Shown in pieces: positions 55,005 through 64,000 of a DNA stretch of 64,000 bases. Source of the stretch: Diadophis punctatus similis (lineage: Eukaryota > Chordata > Lepidosauria > Squamata > Dipsadidae); NCBI GenBank assembly GCA_023053685.1, contig JALIGW010000058.1:501001-565000 (forward strand). Reading direction: 5' to 3'. The notes beneath the pieces were generated by a model. The model made no database searches, had not been told where the DNA came from, and saw only the letters and a list, made by a program, of their open reading frames with translations. Position 1 is the stretch's first letter. Each line of letters starts with the position of its first letter. The position numbers and the translations under genes are program-made.

Positions 55005-55597
55005 AACATCGGAGTTGGGAGGGAGCCTGGAGGGAGCTTCTAGTCCAACCCCCTCCTCAAGCAGGAGACCCTCTACCATTCCAGACAAATGGCTGTCCAG
55101 TCTCTTCTTCAAAACCTCAAGTGATGGAGCACCCACAACTTCCAGAGATAAGCCATTCCACTGGTTGTTTGTTGTTACTGTCAGGAAATTTCTTCTTAGT
55201 TCTAGGTTGGTTCTCTCCTTGGTTCTCTTCACCTGTTGCTTCTTGTCCTGCCTCCTGGTGATTTGGAGAATAGGTTGAACCCCTCCCTCGTCTTGGTGGC
55301 AGCCCCTCAAACATTGCAACCCTGGTATCATGTCACCTATAGTCTTTCTCTTTCTTAAACTAGACATGGCCAATTCCTACAAGCATTTATTGTATGGTCT
55401 ATCCTCCAGTCCCCTAATCATCTTTGTTGCTCTTCTCTGCACTCTTTCTAGAGTCTCAATGTCTTTTTTACATTGTGGCGACCAAAACTGAATGCAAATA
55501 TTCCAAGTGTGGCCTTACCAAGGCCTTATAAAGTGGTATTAACGCTTCGCGTGATCTTGATTCTATCCCTCTGTTTATGCAGCCTAGGATTGCATTG
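55005..55597 (-). repeat. CR1 LINE 3' part, minus
   Basis: Minus strand runs from the TGCAATCCTAGGCTGCATAA region through the middle part to CCTCAAGCAGGAGACCCTC inverse and the 3' end. 5' truncated. Confidence 0.85.
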
Positions 55598-56397
55598 AAT
55601 CAGATAAGGAATACCTCTGACAAGGTACGGGGCAGGGGCTGGGGCTGTCTAGTGGGGCAGGGGTTGTGTAGTGCCTCACAAAATCCATCCTTTTATTATC
55701 TAGATACTGATATTCAGACAAAAAAACCAATCCGTTTGGACTCTTGAGCACAGGAGAGAAGGGGAAATGCGATTTTAAAGAGTGTAACAGGAGACCTGGT
55801 GGGATGACTGGAACAGAGCCATTAAAAGATATAATTTCTTCAAAAAGAACAGAAGCAACAGACAGGGAGGAACTGTGCTGTACATTGAATGTTTCCATTT
55901 CTGTTTAGAAATTAAAATTAATGATCTTGCCAATGTTCTGAAGAACGTCTGCATTACAATATCTAGAGCAAAATACAAGCTCTATTGCAGCTGCGAACCA
56001 AGGAAAAAACATGGCTGGTGCCTCCTAAAATGTGACCCAAAGGGGCTCATGGACGCCTCTCCTGTGCAGAGTCCTGCTCTGGAGGTTGCAGGGTCCAAGA
56101 TCTGGGTGTTGAATTGGGCTGTGCGACTGAAGCAGCGGCCACCCCAATGTTCAAAGGCTTTCCTGATTGACCTTGAGCCGCGATTAGAATCCTCATCCCC
56201 GATGGGCTTGGGCGACTGCAACTTCCTGCCCTGGGGCCGGGGAGGGTCATGACTTCCATCAACTGTTGCTCAGGTCCCACATAGGAGGGGGCCACAGAGT
56301 CAATCTGGTTTGTGCCTTGCAGCACTTGCAGGAAGATCTGGAAAGGGAGGGCAACAGCCCCTTTCCCTTCTCCATGCAGGAGCACTCCATGATCTGT
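55598..56397. other. No gene recognised
   Basis: Unique sequence between CR1 and the minisatellite. Nothing supportable. Confidence 0.4.
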
Positions 56398-57045
56398 CCG
56401 GAGCTCCTGGGGGGGGGGGGCAATTGGACCAGCTGGGAGGTGGCTATTGGACAGCTGAAAGAGGGCCATTGGACCAGCTGAGATCAGCTGGGAGAGGGCC
56501 ATTGGACCAGAGGAAAATTGGCATTGGATGAGTTGAGGTGGGAGAGGGCCACCTCTCCCAATTTGACCAATTGGGAGAGGGCCATTGAACCAGCTGAGAT
56601 GTGGGATTGTATGAGCTGGCAGAGGACCATTGGACCAGATGATAGGAGGCCATTGGACCAGCTGGGAGAAGAACAATGGACCAGCTGAGATGTGGCATTG
56701 TATGAACTGGTAGATGGGCATTGAACCATGTGACAGGCGGCCCTTGGACCAGTTGAGAGATGCCATTGGACCAGGTGTGAGAGGCCCACTAGACTACCTG
56801 GGAGAGGGCCATTGGACAAACTGAGATATAGCATTTTATGAGCTGGGATGTGGCATTGTATCAGATGGTAGAGGGCCATTGGACCAGCTGAGTGGCGGCA
56901 TTTGGACCATCTGAGAGGCGACCCTTGGACCATCTGCGAGATGCCATTGGACCATCTGAGAGGCGGCCCTTCAACCATCTGCGAGATGCCATTGGACCAG
57001 ATGTGAGAGCCCAGTGGATTACCTGGGAGTGGGTCTGTCAGCCTC
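56398..57045. repeat. Degenerate minisatellite, block 1
   Basis: Repeats of about 22-36 bp built on CCATTGGACCAGCTGAGAGG. Open frames on both strands here are by-products of the repeat. Confidence 0.88.
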
Positions 57046-57494
57046 CACGCTGCCTGCTTGCTTCGGCTGCCATAGAAATGGGGTGAGGAGGGAAGGTTAG
57101 GTTTTTTTGGGAGGGGGAGAAAGCTGTGCTGGAGATGTCTCTTCATGTCTCTGATTAGGGGTTTAGGGAGGAAAGTTCTCATCAGGTACGGCCAGGCTGC
57201 ATGGACATGTTTACAGCCTGCTCAAGGTCAACGGCTTCGGCAGACCAGATGTGGAAGCTCCACCTGGACGTGTGCCCACATGAAATCTTGGGGTGCTGGG
57301 ATTGGATGGTTTGCCTGGGGGGGTTATGTGGGGAGGGATTTGGGATTATTTCTATATGCAATTTACGCGCCTTTTGCCTCAGATCTTGCTTTCATTTTGT
57401 CGCTATCAGTTCTTATCTAGTAATAGTACTCTTCTCTATCATCATGGAGTTGGGGTTTTTCTTTCCTGGATATTGAATGGAAGCACACCTGACA
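57046..57494. other. Non-repeat insert within the minisatellite
   Basis: About 450 bp of different sequence splits the array, partly hydrophobic in translation. I cannot assign it; a retroelement fragment is possible. Confidence 0.35.
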
Positions 57495-57628
57495 GGCCCA
57501 TTGGACCATCTTGGAGGCAGCCATTGGACCAGCTGAGAGGTGGCCATGGGACAGCTGATAGATGGCATTGGACCAACTGAGAGTTGGCATTGGTGCAACT
57601 GAGGTGGCATTGTATGAGCTGGTAGAGG
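57495..57628. repeat. Degenerate minisatellite, block 2
   Basis: Same unit as block 1 (CATTGGACCAACTGAGAG). Confidence 0.85.
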
Positions 57629-57921
57629 GAAGAAGAAGGAAGAAGAAGAAGAAGAAGAAGGAGAAGGAGGAGGAGGAGGAGGAGGAGGAGGAGGAGGAGG
57701 AAGAAGAAGAAGAAGAAGGAGAAGGAGAAGGAGAAGGAGAAGGAGAAGGAGAAGGAGAAGGAGAAGGAGAAGGAGAAGGAGAAGGAGAAGGAGAAGGAGA
57801 AGGAGAAGGAGAAGGAGAAGGAGAAGGAGAAGGAGAAGGAGAAGGAGAAGGAGAAGGAGAAGGAGAAGGAGAAGGAGAAGGAGAAGGAGAAGGAGAAGGA
57901 GAAGAAGAAGAAGAAGAAGAG
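57629..57921. repeat. (GAGAAG)n / (GAA)n purine microsatellite
   Basis: About 290 bp of pure A/G: GAA and GAG units, then about 30 GAGAAG hexamers (57718-57903), then GAA units. It abuts the truncated end of the copia relic. The poly-Glu/Gly and poly-Leu frames are artefacts. Confidence 0.95.
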
Positions 57922-57938
57922 GAAGGCAGCTTTTACCC

Positions 57939-58487
57939 ATATCCCAGAGCTCCTTAGCCTTCAGGAAACATTCCATCTTTGCAGCCCAAACAATATGGTT
58001 CTTCTGTCCCAAATGAGGCAGAGAGCTCTCCCTACTTTCAACAGCAGCCACCCTGCAATCTTTCTCTGTGCTTTCTCTGTAAACACAGGGAGTCTCTTCA
58101 GTGCAGTCTTCCTGTGTGCTTTGGGCCCATAACCTTTCAGAGTCTGTTGCAAAATCAAATCCAGAAAGCACACACAGATAACTGATTCAGCTGGATTCAT
58201 TAACTTCTTTATATACATAATAACACATTAATAAATGTACAATACCAATAGTAGATTCTTCCAATGTGGTAGAGAGGAGAGATTGTAAGTAAGTTCTTAG
58301 TTTCAGTTCAGCAGAGCAGACAAGCCCAGATTAGTTTAGTTCTCAGCACAGATCCAGATCTGCAGAGCCACGTCCAGGCTCCTTCCAGTTTCAGTTTCCA
58401 ATTCAGCTCCCATTGGCTGACCTGTTGCCATGGCTATTCATTGGCTGACCTTGTTACTATGTCTTCCCAGTCATGAATATTCTGACA
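57939..58487 (-). mobile_element. Truncated, diverged copia relic (LTR, primer site, start of gag)
   Basis: On the minus strand, an LTR-like segment 58487-58135 (353 bp) starts TGTCAGAATATTCATGACTG, clearly related to the intact copia LTR start. It is followed by GGTTATGGGCCCA (58134-58122), the same primer site, then a leader and gag start. The start codon position (58051-58049) reads GTG instead of ATG. The frame gives LGQKNHIVWAAKMECFLKAK against LGKKNYLIWAAKMECFLKAK in the intact copy. Homology stops near 57939 at a GAGAAG microsatellite; the rest of the element is missing. The LTR is about 90 bp longer than in the intact copy, so this is a separate, older subfamily. Confidence 0.85.
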
Positions 58488-59925
58488 CAGACCCAGCAAT
58501 GTGGTTGCACTGTGGCCCAGGTGAGAGGTAGCCATCAACAAGCAGAGAAGCTGCCATCAGACCAGCTAAGGGGTTGCGTTGTGGCTGAGCTGAGAAGCGG
58601 CCATTGGACCAACAGAGAGGCGGCTGTAGGACTAGCTGAATGGAGTCCTTGCAGCCCAGCTGAAAGATGACCAGTGGCCCAGGTGAGAGGGGGCGGTGAA
58701 CCAGCTGATAGATTGCCCTATGGCAGAGCTAAGATGTGGCCCGGGCATAGCCGAGAGGCAACACTGTGGACCTGCCATGCGGCTGAGAGGTGCTGGCAGA
58801 TTAGTTTTTGACACAGCACAGTCCTAGCAAAGAAGAAGCCCTCTGGCCATCGGAGCAGCTGACAAACGGCCTATCGGACCAGATGAGGGATGGCCATCAC
58901 ACCAGCTGAGAGGCAGCCCTGGGGTTGAGCTGAGAGGCAGCCTGTGCCCTAGAAGATACACAGCTGTTATACCCGCTGAAAGGCAACTCTGCAGTCCAGC
59001 TGAGAGATGGCTGTTGGACCAGCTGAAAGGCAGCCTTGCAGCCCCACTGGGAGGTGTCCATGGGACCACCTGAGAGGCAGCTGTCGGACCAGCTCAGAGA
59101 TGGCAGGGCCCAGCAAAGAGGCAGTCCTGCAACGCAGGTGAGAGGTGGAACTGCGGCTCGGCTGAGAGGTAGCCATCAGACCAGCTGAGAGACGGCTGTT
59201 GGAACAGATGAAAGGCAGCCCTGTGGCCAAGGTGAGAGGCAACCACTGGAGCAGCTGAGAGGTGGCCATCAAACCAGGTGAGAGAGCACTATGGCCCAAC
59301 TGTTTGACAGCAGGCAGCCCAGCTGAGAGACGGCATGGGCCCAGCATGGAGACGGCCCTGCAGCCCGGCTGAGAAGTGGCTGTCAGAAAACTGAGAGGCC
59401 GCCATTGGACAAGCTGAGATGTGACCATCAGACCAGCTGTGACCAAGGTGAGAGGCAGCCATCGGAGCAGCTGCTGGACCAGCTGAAAATCGGCCCTACA
59501 GCTGTTGGAAAAGCTGAGAGGCAGCCCTACAGGCCAGCTGAGAGACGGTACAGGTCCAGCAGGGAAATGGCCCTGCAGTGCAGTTGAGACACTGCCTTCG
59601 GACAAGCTAAGAGGCGGCCCTGCAGCCTAGCTGACAGGTGGCCATCGGTCCAGCTGACAGGTTGCCAATGGACCTGCTGAGAGGCAGCCTAGTGGAGCAG
59701 CTGAGAGGCGGCCCTGCGGCCAACCTGAGAGACTGTCCAGGCCCAGCAGACAGGCAGCCCTGTAGCTCAGCTGAAAGCCCACTGACATACGGCCATGTGG
59801 TTGAGCTGAGAGATGCCCCCGGCCCAGCTGAGAGTTGGCTGGTGGACCAGCTGAGTGGTGGCCCTATGGCCCAATTTAGAGGCTGCCCTGCAGCCTAGCT
59901 AAGAGGTGGTCTTGAGGCCCAGAAT
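58488..59925. repeat. Degenerate minisatellite, block 3
   Basis: About 1.4 kb of ~23-24-bp units around GGCCATCGGACCAGCTGAGA, more diverged than block 1. The 212-codon minus frame here is a repeat artefact. Confidence 0.85.
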
Positions 59926-60046
59926 AATAGAATTAGAAGGGATCTTTGTCTTCATCTTTGTTGCTCTTCTCTGCACTCTTTCTAGAGTCTCAACAATTAT
60001 ATTGTGGTTATCAAAACTGGATGCAATATTCTAAATGTGGCCTTAC

Positions 60047-60496
60047 TCTAGAAAAAGTGCAGAGGAGAGCAACTAGGATGATCAGGGGACTGGAGCCTAA
60101 TACATATGAAGAACGGTTGCAGGAACTGGGCATGGATAGTCTAGCGAAGAGAAGGACCAGGGGAGACATGATAGCAGTCTTCCAATATTTGAGGGGCTGC
60201 CACAGAGAGGAGGGGGTCAAGCTATTTTCCAAAGCACCTGAAGGCCAGACAAGGAATAATGGATGGAAACTGGTCAAGGAGAGATTCAACCTAAAAATAA
60301 GGAGAAATTTTCTGACTTTGAGAACAATCAACCAATGGAACAGAAGTTGCCTTCAGAAGTTGTGGGAGCTTTATCACTGGAGGCTTTCAAGAAGAGACTG
60401 GACTGTCATCTGTCAGAATGGTGTAGGGTCTCCTGCTTGAGCCGGGGGTTGGACTAGATGACCTACACGGTCCCTTCCAACTCTGTTAATCTGTTA
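60047..60496 (+). repeat. CR1 3' part nested in an inverted CR1
   Basis: Encodes [20 protein letters not shown] and continues to GGTTGGACTAGATGACCTAC and CTGTTAATCTGTTAAA. 5' truncated at CTAGAAAAAGTGCAG. Confidence 0.85.
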
Positions 60497-60583
60497 AATT
60501 ATAAAGTGGTACTAACCATTCATGTGATCTTGATTCAGTTCCTCTGTTAATGCAGCCTAAGACTGTATTGGCTATTTTGGAGG

Positions 60584-60969
60584 CTTCAGCACAGAGATGG
60601 GTTTGGACCTGTTTGGACTGGTTCACTCGAACCGGTAGCGACCCGCTGGTGATGTAACGATGATGTCATGGAACCGGCGCCGCTATCTTTTTGTTTGTTT
60701 GTTTTTTCAGATTATTTTTCAGATTATTTTTTAAATTTCCGGGTTTTTTTTCTTCTGCACATGTGCAGAAGCCGAGTTTCCGGCACTGTGCATGCGGTCG
60801 CCATCTTGTTTTCGGGGTGGTTTTTTTGGGGGGGGAATTTTTTTGGATTTTTTGCTACTGCGCATGCGCACACGCGCAAAGCACACCTGCGCCCATGAGG
60901 CGCGTCCACGCGGCGCAGGAGGAAGCAAACTGGCAACGAGGTAAGTTAGAACCCACCCCTGCTTCAGCA
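60584..60969. mobile_element. hAT-type nonautonomous element inside an inverted CR1 copy
   Basis: The element 60592-60961 (370 bp) starts CAGAGATGGGTTTGG and ends GAACCCACCCCTG, with CTTCAGCA at both flanks, a perfect 8-bp duplication. It interrupts the minus-strand CR1. Confidence 0.88.
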
Positions 60970-61259
60970 CACTGCTGGCTCATATTTCAGTGATTGTCCA
61001 CTAGGACTCCAAGATCTCTCATGCAGTTACTGCTATTGAGCCAAGTTTCACCTAATCTACATTTGGTTCTTCTTAAGTATAAAACCTTGCTTTTCTCTCC
61101 ATTTGGCTAGATAGGGCCCAGTGTTCAAGTCTGTCGAGGTCCTTCTACATCTTTAGCTTATCTTCTGGGATGTTGGCTATTTCTGCCAGCTTGTGTCATC
61201 TGCAAATTTGTCTGAAATGGTAGAGGGTTCTCTGCTTGAGCAACATTTGGTCGTCTCCC

Positions 61260-61507
61260 CTCCCCTCCAGGGGTGAGTTCTGACTTACCTCGCTGCCGGT
61301 TCACTTCTTCACGCGCCACGTGGGCGCATACACAGTGGTAAAAACCCAGCTTCTGCGCATGCACAGAAGCGAAAAACGAGAGAGAGCTGGTTCGGGAGGG
61401 GGGTGGCCAGCCAGCCATCGCTGCCGGTTCGGCGAGTGGGGGGAAATTCCCGCTACCGGTTCTATAGAACCGGTCTGAGCCGGCAGGAACCCACCTCTGC
61501 TCCCCTC
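61260..61507. mobile_element. hAT-type nonautonomous element, second copy of the family
   Basis: The element 61268-61499 (232 bp) starts CAGGGGTGAGTTCTGAC and ends GGAACCCACCTCTG, with CTCCCCTC at both flanks, a perfect 8-bp duplication. Its ends match those of the copy at 60592 in opposite orientation. Confidence 0.87.
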
Positions 61508-61509
61508 CC

Positions 61510-62092
61510 CTCTCCCATCTTCTTGGTTTGTATTCTGTTAAAATATCACTTTATGGGTGGTAAGCCTTTTTACTGCCAATAAGCCAAGGTTAGCAAGGGA
61601 TGCCAAGAGTGACCCCCAGGGACTTTCAAAATAAAAGGAGGAAAAGAGGGGGCTGTATGGCAGCCAGTCAGAGACGGTGACAAAGTACAAGGACAGCAAG
61701 AAGTGGCAGGATTCCTCGGTGCCCGTCCTTGCCAGCCAGCAGCTCAGTGTCCCAGGAAGAGTTGAAGGGCAGGACTTGGGCTGAGATCAATAGAAATGAG
61801 ATCCAGGGATCTCCAGGGAAAGGGAGAAATCAGGGCTGGTCTTGCCAGCATCTCTCGGGGCATCGGAGTCATTGGAGAAGTGGCAGAGAAGGCCTGGAGG
61901 GCAGATGTTGCCCTTCTCTTCGGAAACGGGCAAAGGAAGCCTCAGCCACTTTGGCGTCAGTTCTGGGCAAGGTTCAAAGATGCGGATCAGCCGGCATCTG
62001 GGGGGCCATTTTCTCCTCCCTCTCATCTCAGAAGGCAGGACAGGGAATGAATAGGATCAAAATAACACGGTCAAAATAGGATCAAAATAGAA
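61510..62092. other. No gene recognised
   Basis: Unique sequence. Nothing supportable. Confidence 0.4.
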
Positions 62093-63179
62093 CAGGGTCA
62101 AAATAGGAAGTGCCATATCAAATCCTGCTCCTGTCAACAGCGGTGTCCCTCAAGGCAGTGTTCTAGGACCAACACTCTTCATACTCTACATAAACGATCT
62201 TTGTGATCATATTATAAGCAACTGCGTTCTCTTTGCTGATGATGTTAAACTATTTAACACCACCGACAATGTTGCTACCCTTCAAAAAGACCTTGACCAT
62301 GTAGCAGAATGGTCAAACAACTGGCAACTTCAAATCTCAACCAACAAATGCTCTGTCTTACACATTGGCAAAAAAAATCAGAATACAAAATACAAACTTG
62401 GAGGAAACGAACTTGTAGATGACCCTCACTCTGTCAAAGACCTTGGAGTACTCATATCCAATGACCTAAGTGCTAGAGCCCATTGTAACAACATTGCCAA
62501 AAAGGCACTAAGAGTTGTTAATCTAATCTTGCGTAGCTTCTTCTCTGGCAACATTACATTACTAACCAGAGCATACAAAACATTTGTTAGACCAATTCTG
62601 GAATACAGCTCACCTGTCTGGAACCCGCACTGCATATCAGACATAAATACAATCGAGAGAGTCCAGAAATATTTCACAAGAAGAGTCCTTCACTCCTCCA
62701 CTCACAACAAAATACCTTATTCCACCAGACTTGAAATACTGGGATTAGACAATTTACAACTACGTCGCCTCCGATCTGATCTAAATATAGTTCATAAAAT
62801 CATATACCAAAATTTCCTTTCTGTTAATGACTACTTCAGCTTCAACCGCAGCAATACACGAGCACGTAATAGATTCAAACTAAATGTAAAGCGCTCCAAA
62901 CTCGACTGCAGAAAATACGACTTCAGCAACAGAGTGATCAATGCCTGGAATGCACTACCTGACTCTGTGGTTTCTCCCCCAAACCCCAAAAACTTTAACC
63001 TTAGACTGTCTACAGTCAACCTCTCCCCGTTTCTAAGAGGTCTGTAAGGGGCGTGCATAAGCGCACCACTGTGCCTACCGTCCCTGTCCTATTGTCCTCT
63101 TTTATCGTTACTTTTTACTTATGTTTATACAAATTACTACTATACATGTTTGACAAATAAATAAATTAAAAAAAAAAAT
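62093..63179 (+). mobile_element. 5'-truncated LINE with open reverse-transcriptase frame and poly(A)
   Basis: One frame stays open from about 62103 to the stop at 63045-63047. It encodes the last part of a non-LTR reverse transcriptase: SGVPQGSVLGPTLFILYIND, the active site FADDVKLFN, NNWQLQISTNKCSVLHIGKK, RPILEYSSPVWNPHC and a C-terminus RVINAWNALPDSVV. A 130-bp 3' UTR ends in a poly(A) run at 63169-63178. CR1/L2-type clade by motif. The 5' half is missing, so it cannot move alone, but the frame is fresh. Confidence 0.8.
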
Positions 63180-63478
63180 GAAGGGCCGAAGCGGGAGGCA
63201 AAATCTGGCTGAACACCGAAAGAAGGAGAAGTTGGACTGGAGGGGATGTGATTTCCCAGGGAGGGGCTGGGCTCTCCTCCCCTGGATGGGTTTTAGGGGA
63301 GGCTGGACCTTTCCTTTGGCTTCCTGCACTGACCAGAGATGCTTCTCCGTGACTGTGGGGCAGGGATGGTCACCCTAAGACACACGGGACAAAGGGGGCA
63401 CCTCACAACATTTGGGGTGGTGTGCCAGACTTCACCAACACGCTGAGTGCCCCTGTTCAGGGAGAGGAGACAATTTTT

Positions 63479-63479
<1 letters not shown>

Positions 63480-63553
<74 letters not shown>
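63480..63553. repeat. (GT)n(GA)n microsatellite
   Basis: About 21 GT units followed by about 15 GA units. Confidence 0.96.
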
Positions 63554-63555
<2 letters not shown>

Positions 63556-63714
63556 CAGCAGCAGCAGACTCGGGCGTTTTCTGAATTTTTGGCACCCTGA
63601 CCCCAAAAGGTTCGCCATGGCTGCCCGAGGGGCTCTTTCCAGCTGCAGGACCAGAGGGGGCTTTGATCTCCCCGCTTGCTGGAGACACCAGGCCCTGCTT
63701 ATATTTCTCTGTTC

Positions 63715-63840
63715 ACCTTTATGCCGCCCACCTGGCTATCCGAAGGGCTCTGCACCCACTCTGCACCCACCTAAGTCCCTCGGGAGTTGGGTGGCATACA
63801 AATCTATTAAATTAAATTAAATTAAATTAAATTAAATTTC
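63715..63840. repeat. Dispersed repeat tail with (AAATT)n
   Basis: ATGCCGCCCACCTGGC, later GGGTGGCATACAAATCTATT, ending in seven AAATT-type units. The same motif lies inverted at 1420-1460 next to (ATTT)n. Confidence 0.7.
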
Positions 63841-64000
63841 TCCCTCCACAGGACCCCCAGCAGCGTCCAGCCGGAAGGTGGGTGACATTAGTGGAGGTTG
63901 GTGGAAGGAGATGACCTCTGTCCTTGGGCCTCACCCTCCCTGCTCTCCTTTTCCTGAGTTCCTCTGGGAGCTGGGGGGGGGGGTTTCCTCCCCCAGGAGC
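63841..64000. other. No gene recognised
   Basis: Unique sequence to the window edge. Confidence 0.4.

Larger units (their letters stand above)
59936..61235 (-). repeat. CR1 LINE, minus, interrupted twice
   Basis: Minus-strand CR1 pieces at 59936-60046, 60497-60591 and 60970-61235 form one copy once two insertions are removed: a plus-strand CR1 (60047-60496) and a hAT-type element (60592-60961). Confidence 0.8.

Noticed and set aside
57413..58171. 252-codon minus frame with a very long poly-leucine run
   Set aside because: It is the copia relic's gag start read into the GAGAAG microsatellite; not a gene.
58967..59605. 212-codon minus frame with repeated SAGPTAISQL-like words
   Set aside because: The minisatellite unit is close to a multiple of three, so repeats stay open by chance.
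44770..64000. MMP9 3' exons expected upstream of SLC12A5 from mammalian gene order
   Set aside because: No hemopexin-like or catalytic-domain coding segment was seen on the minus strand.

Overview
The window looks like squamate reptile nuclear DNA, most likely a snake. Evidence: many CR1 LINE copies with 3' ends reading 'GACCTCCAAGGTCCCTTCC'; a LINE tail running straight into an (ATTCT)n, i.e. (AATAG)n, microsatellite, as known for snake CR1 elements; a Sauria-type SINE ending in ACCTTT units; and other tRNA-derived SINEs. No bacterial-style operon or complete host gene is present. I read it by eye without alignment or database searches, so family names are recognition calls.

Host gene. Two small minus-strand coding exons match the two alternative first exons of SLC12A5, the neuronal K-Cl cotransporter KCC2. 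Exon 1a (KCC2a type, starts MSRRFTVT) is at 44227-44335. Exon 1b (KCC2b type, starts MLNNLTD) is at 12618-12669. Both end in a GTAAG donor in the same phase, so both can join one common exon 2. I did not find exon 2; it probably lies beyond the left edge. Each exon sits in a CpG island. An RE1/NRSE-like REST site lies about 135 bp inside the intron after exon 1b. Two further CpG islands (about 4 kb and 24 kb) have no assigned gene; the 24 kb one has three X-box-like RFX motifs.

Mobile DNA. The 31.6 kb between the two first exons holds a complete Ty1/copia retrotransposon (35828-40437): two 262-bp LTRs identical by eye, a perfect 5-bp target duplication, a primer-binding site matching the anticodon region of initiator tRNA-Met, a polypurine tract and an uninterrupted 1328-codon Gag-Pol frame. 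A diverged relic of a related copia element (57939-58487, minus) keeps the same primer site. The same interval carries an 1.8-kb element with long inverted arms made partly of 94-bp tandem repeats (27109-28925), a 705-bp solo LTR with target duplication (33209-33913), and several short hAT-type elements with 8-bp duplications.

Layout. 1-2640: LINE tails, microsatellites, Sauria SINE. 2640-12000: mostly C-rich unassigned sequence, a CpG island, a pyrimidine tract, CR1 scraps. 12000-12850: exon 1b island. 13000-27000: CR1, SINE and DNA-transposon copies and the 24 kb CpG island. 27100-40440: inverted-arm element, hAT elements, solo LTR, copia. 40440-44770: unassigned sequence, then the exon 1a island. 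45000-64000: DNA-transposon copies, CR1, a gag-only Ty3/gypsy-like relic, a long degenerate ~23-bp minisatellite split by the copia relic, nested CR1 and hAT copies, and a LINE 3' half with an open frame.
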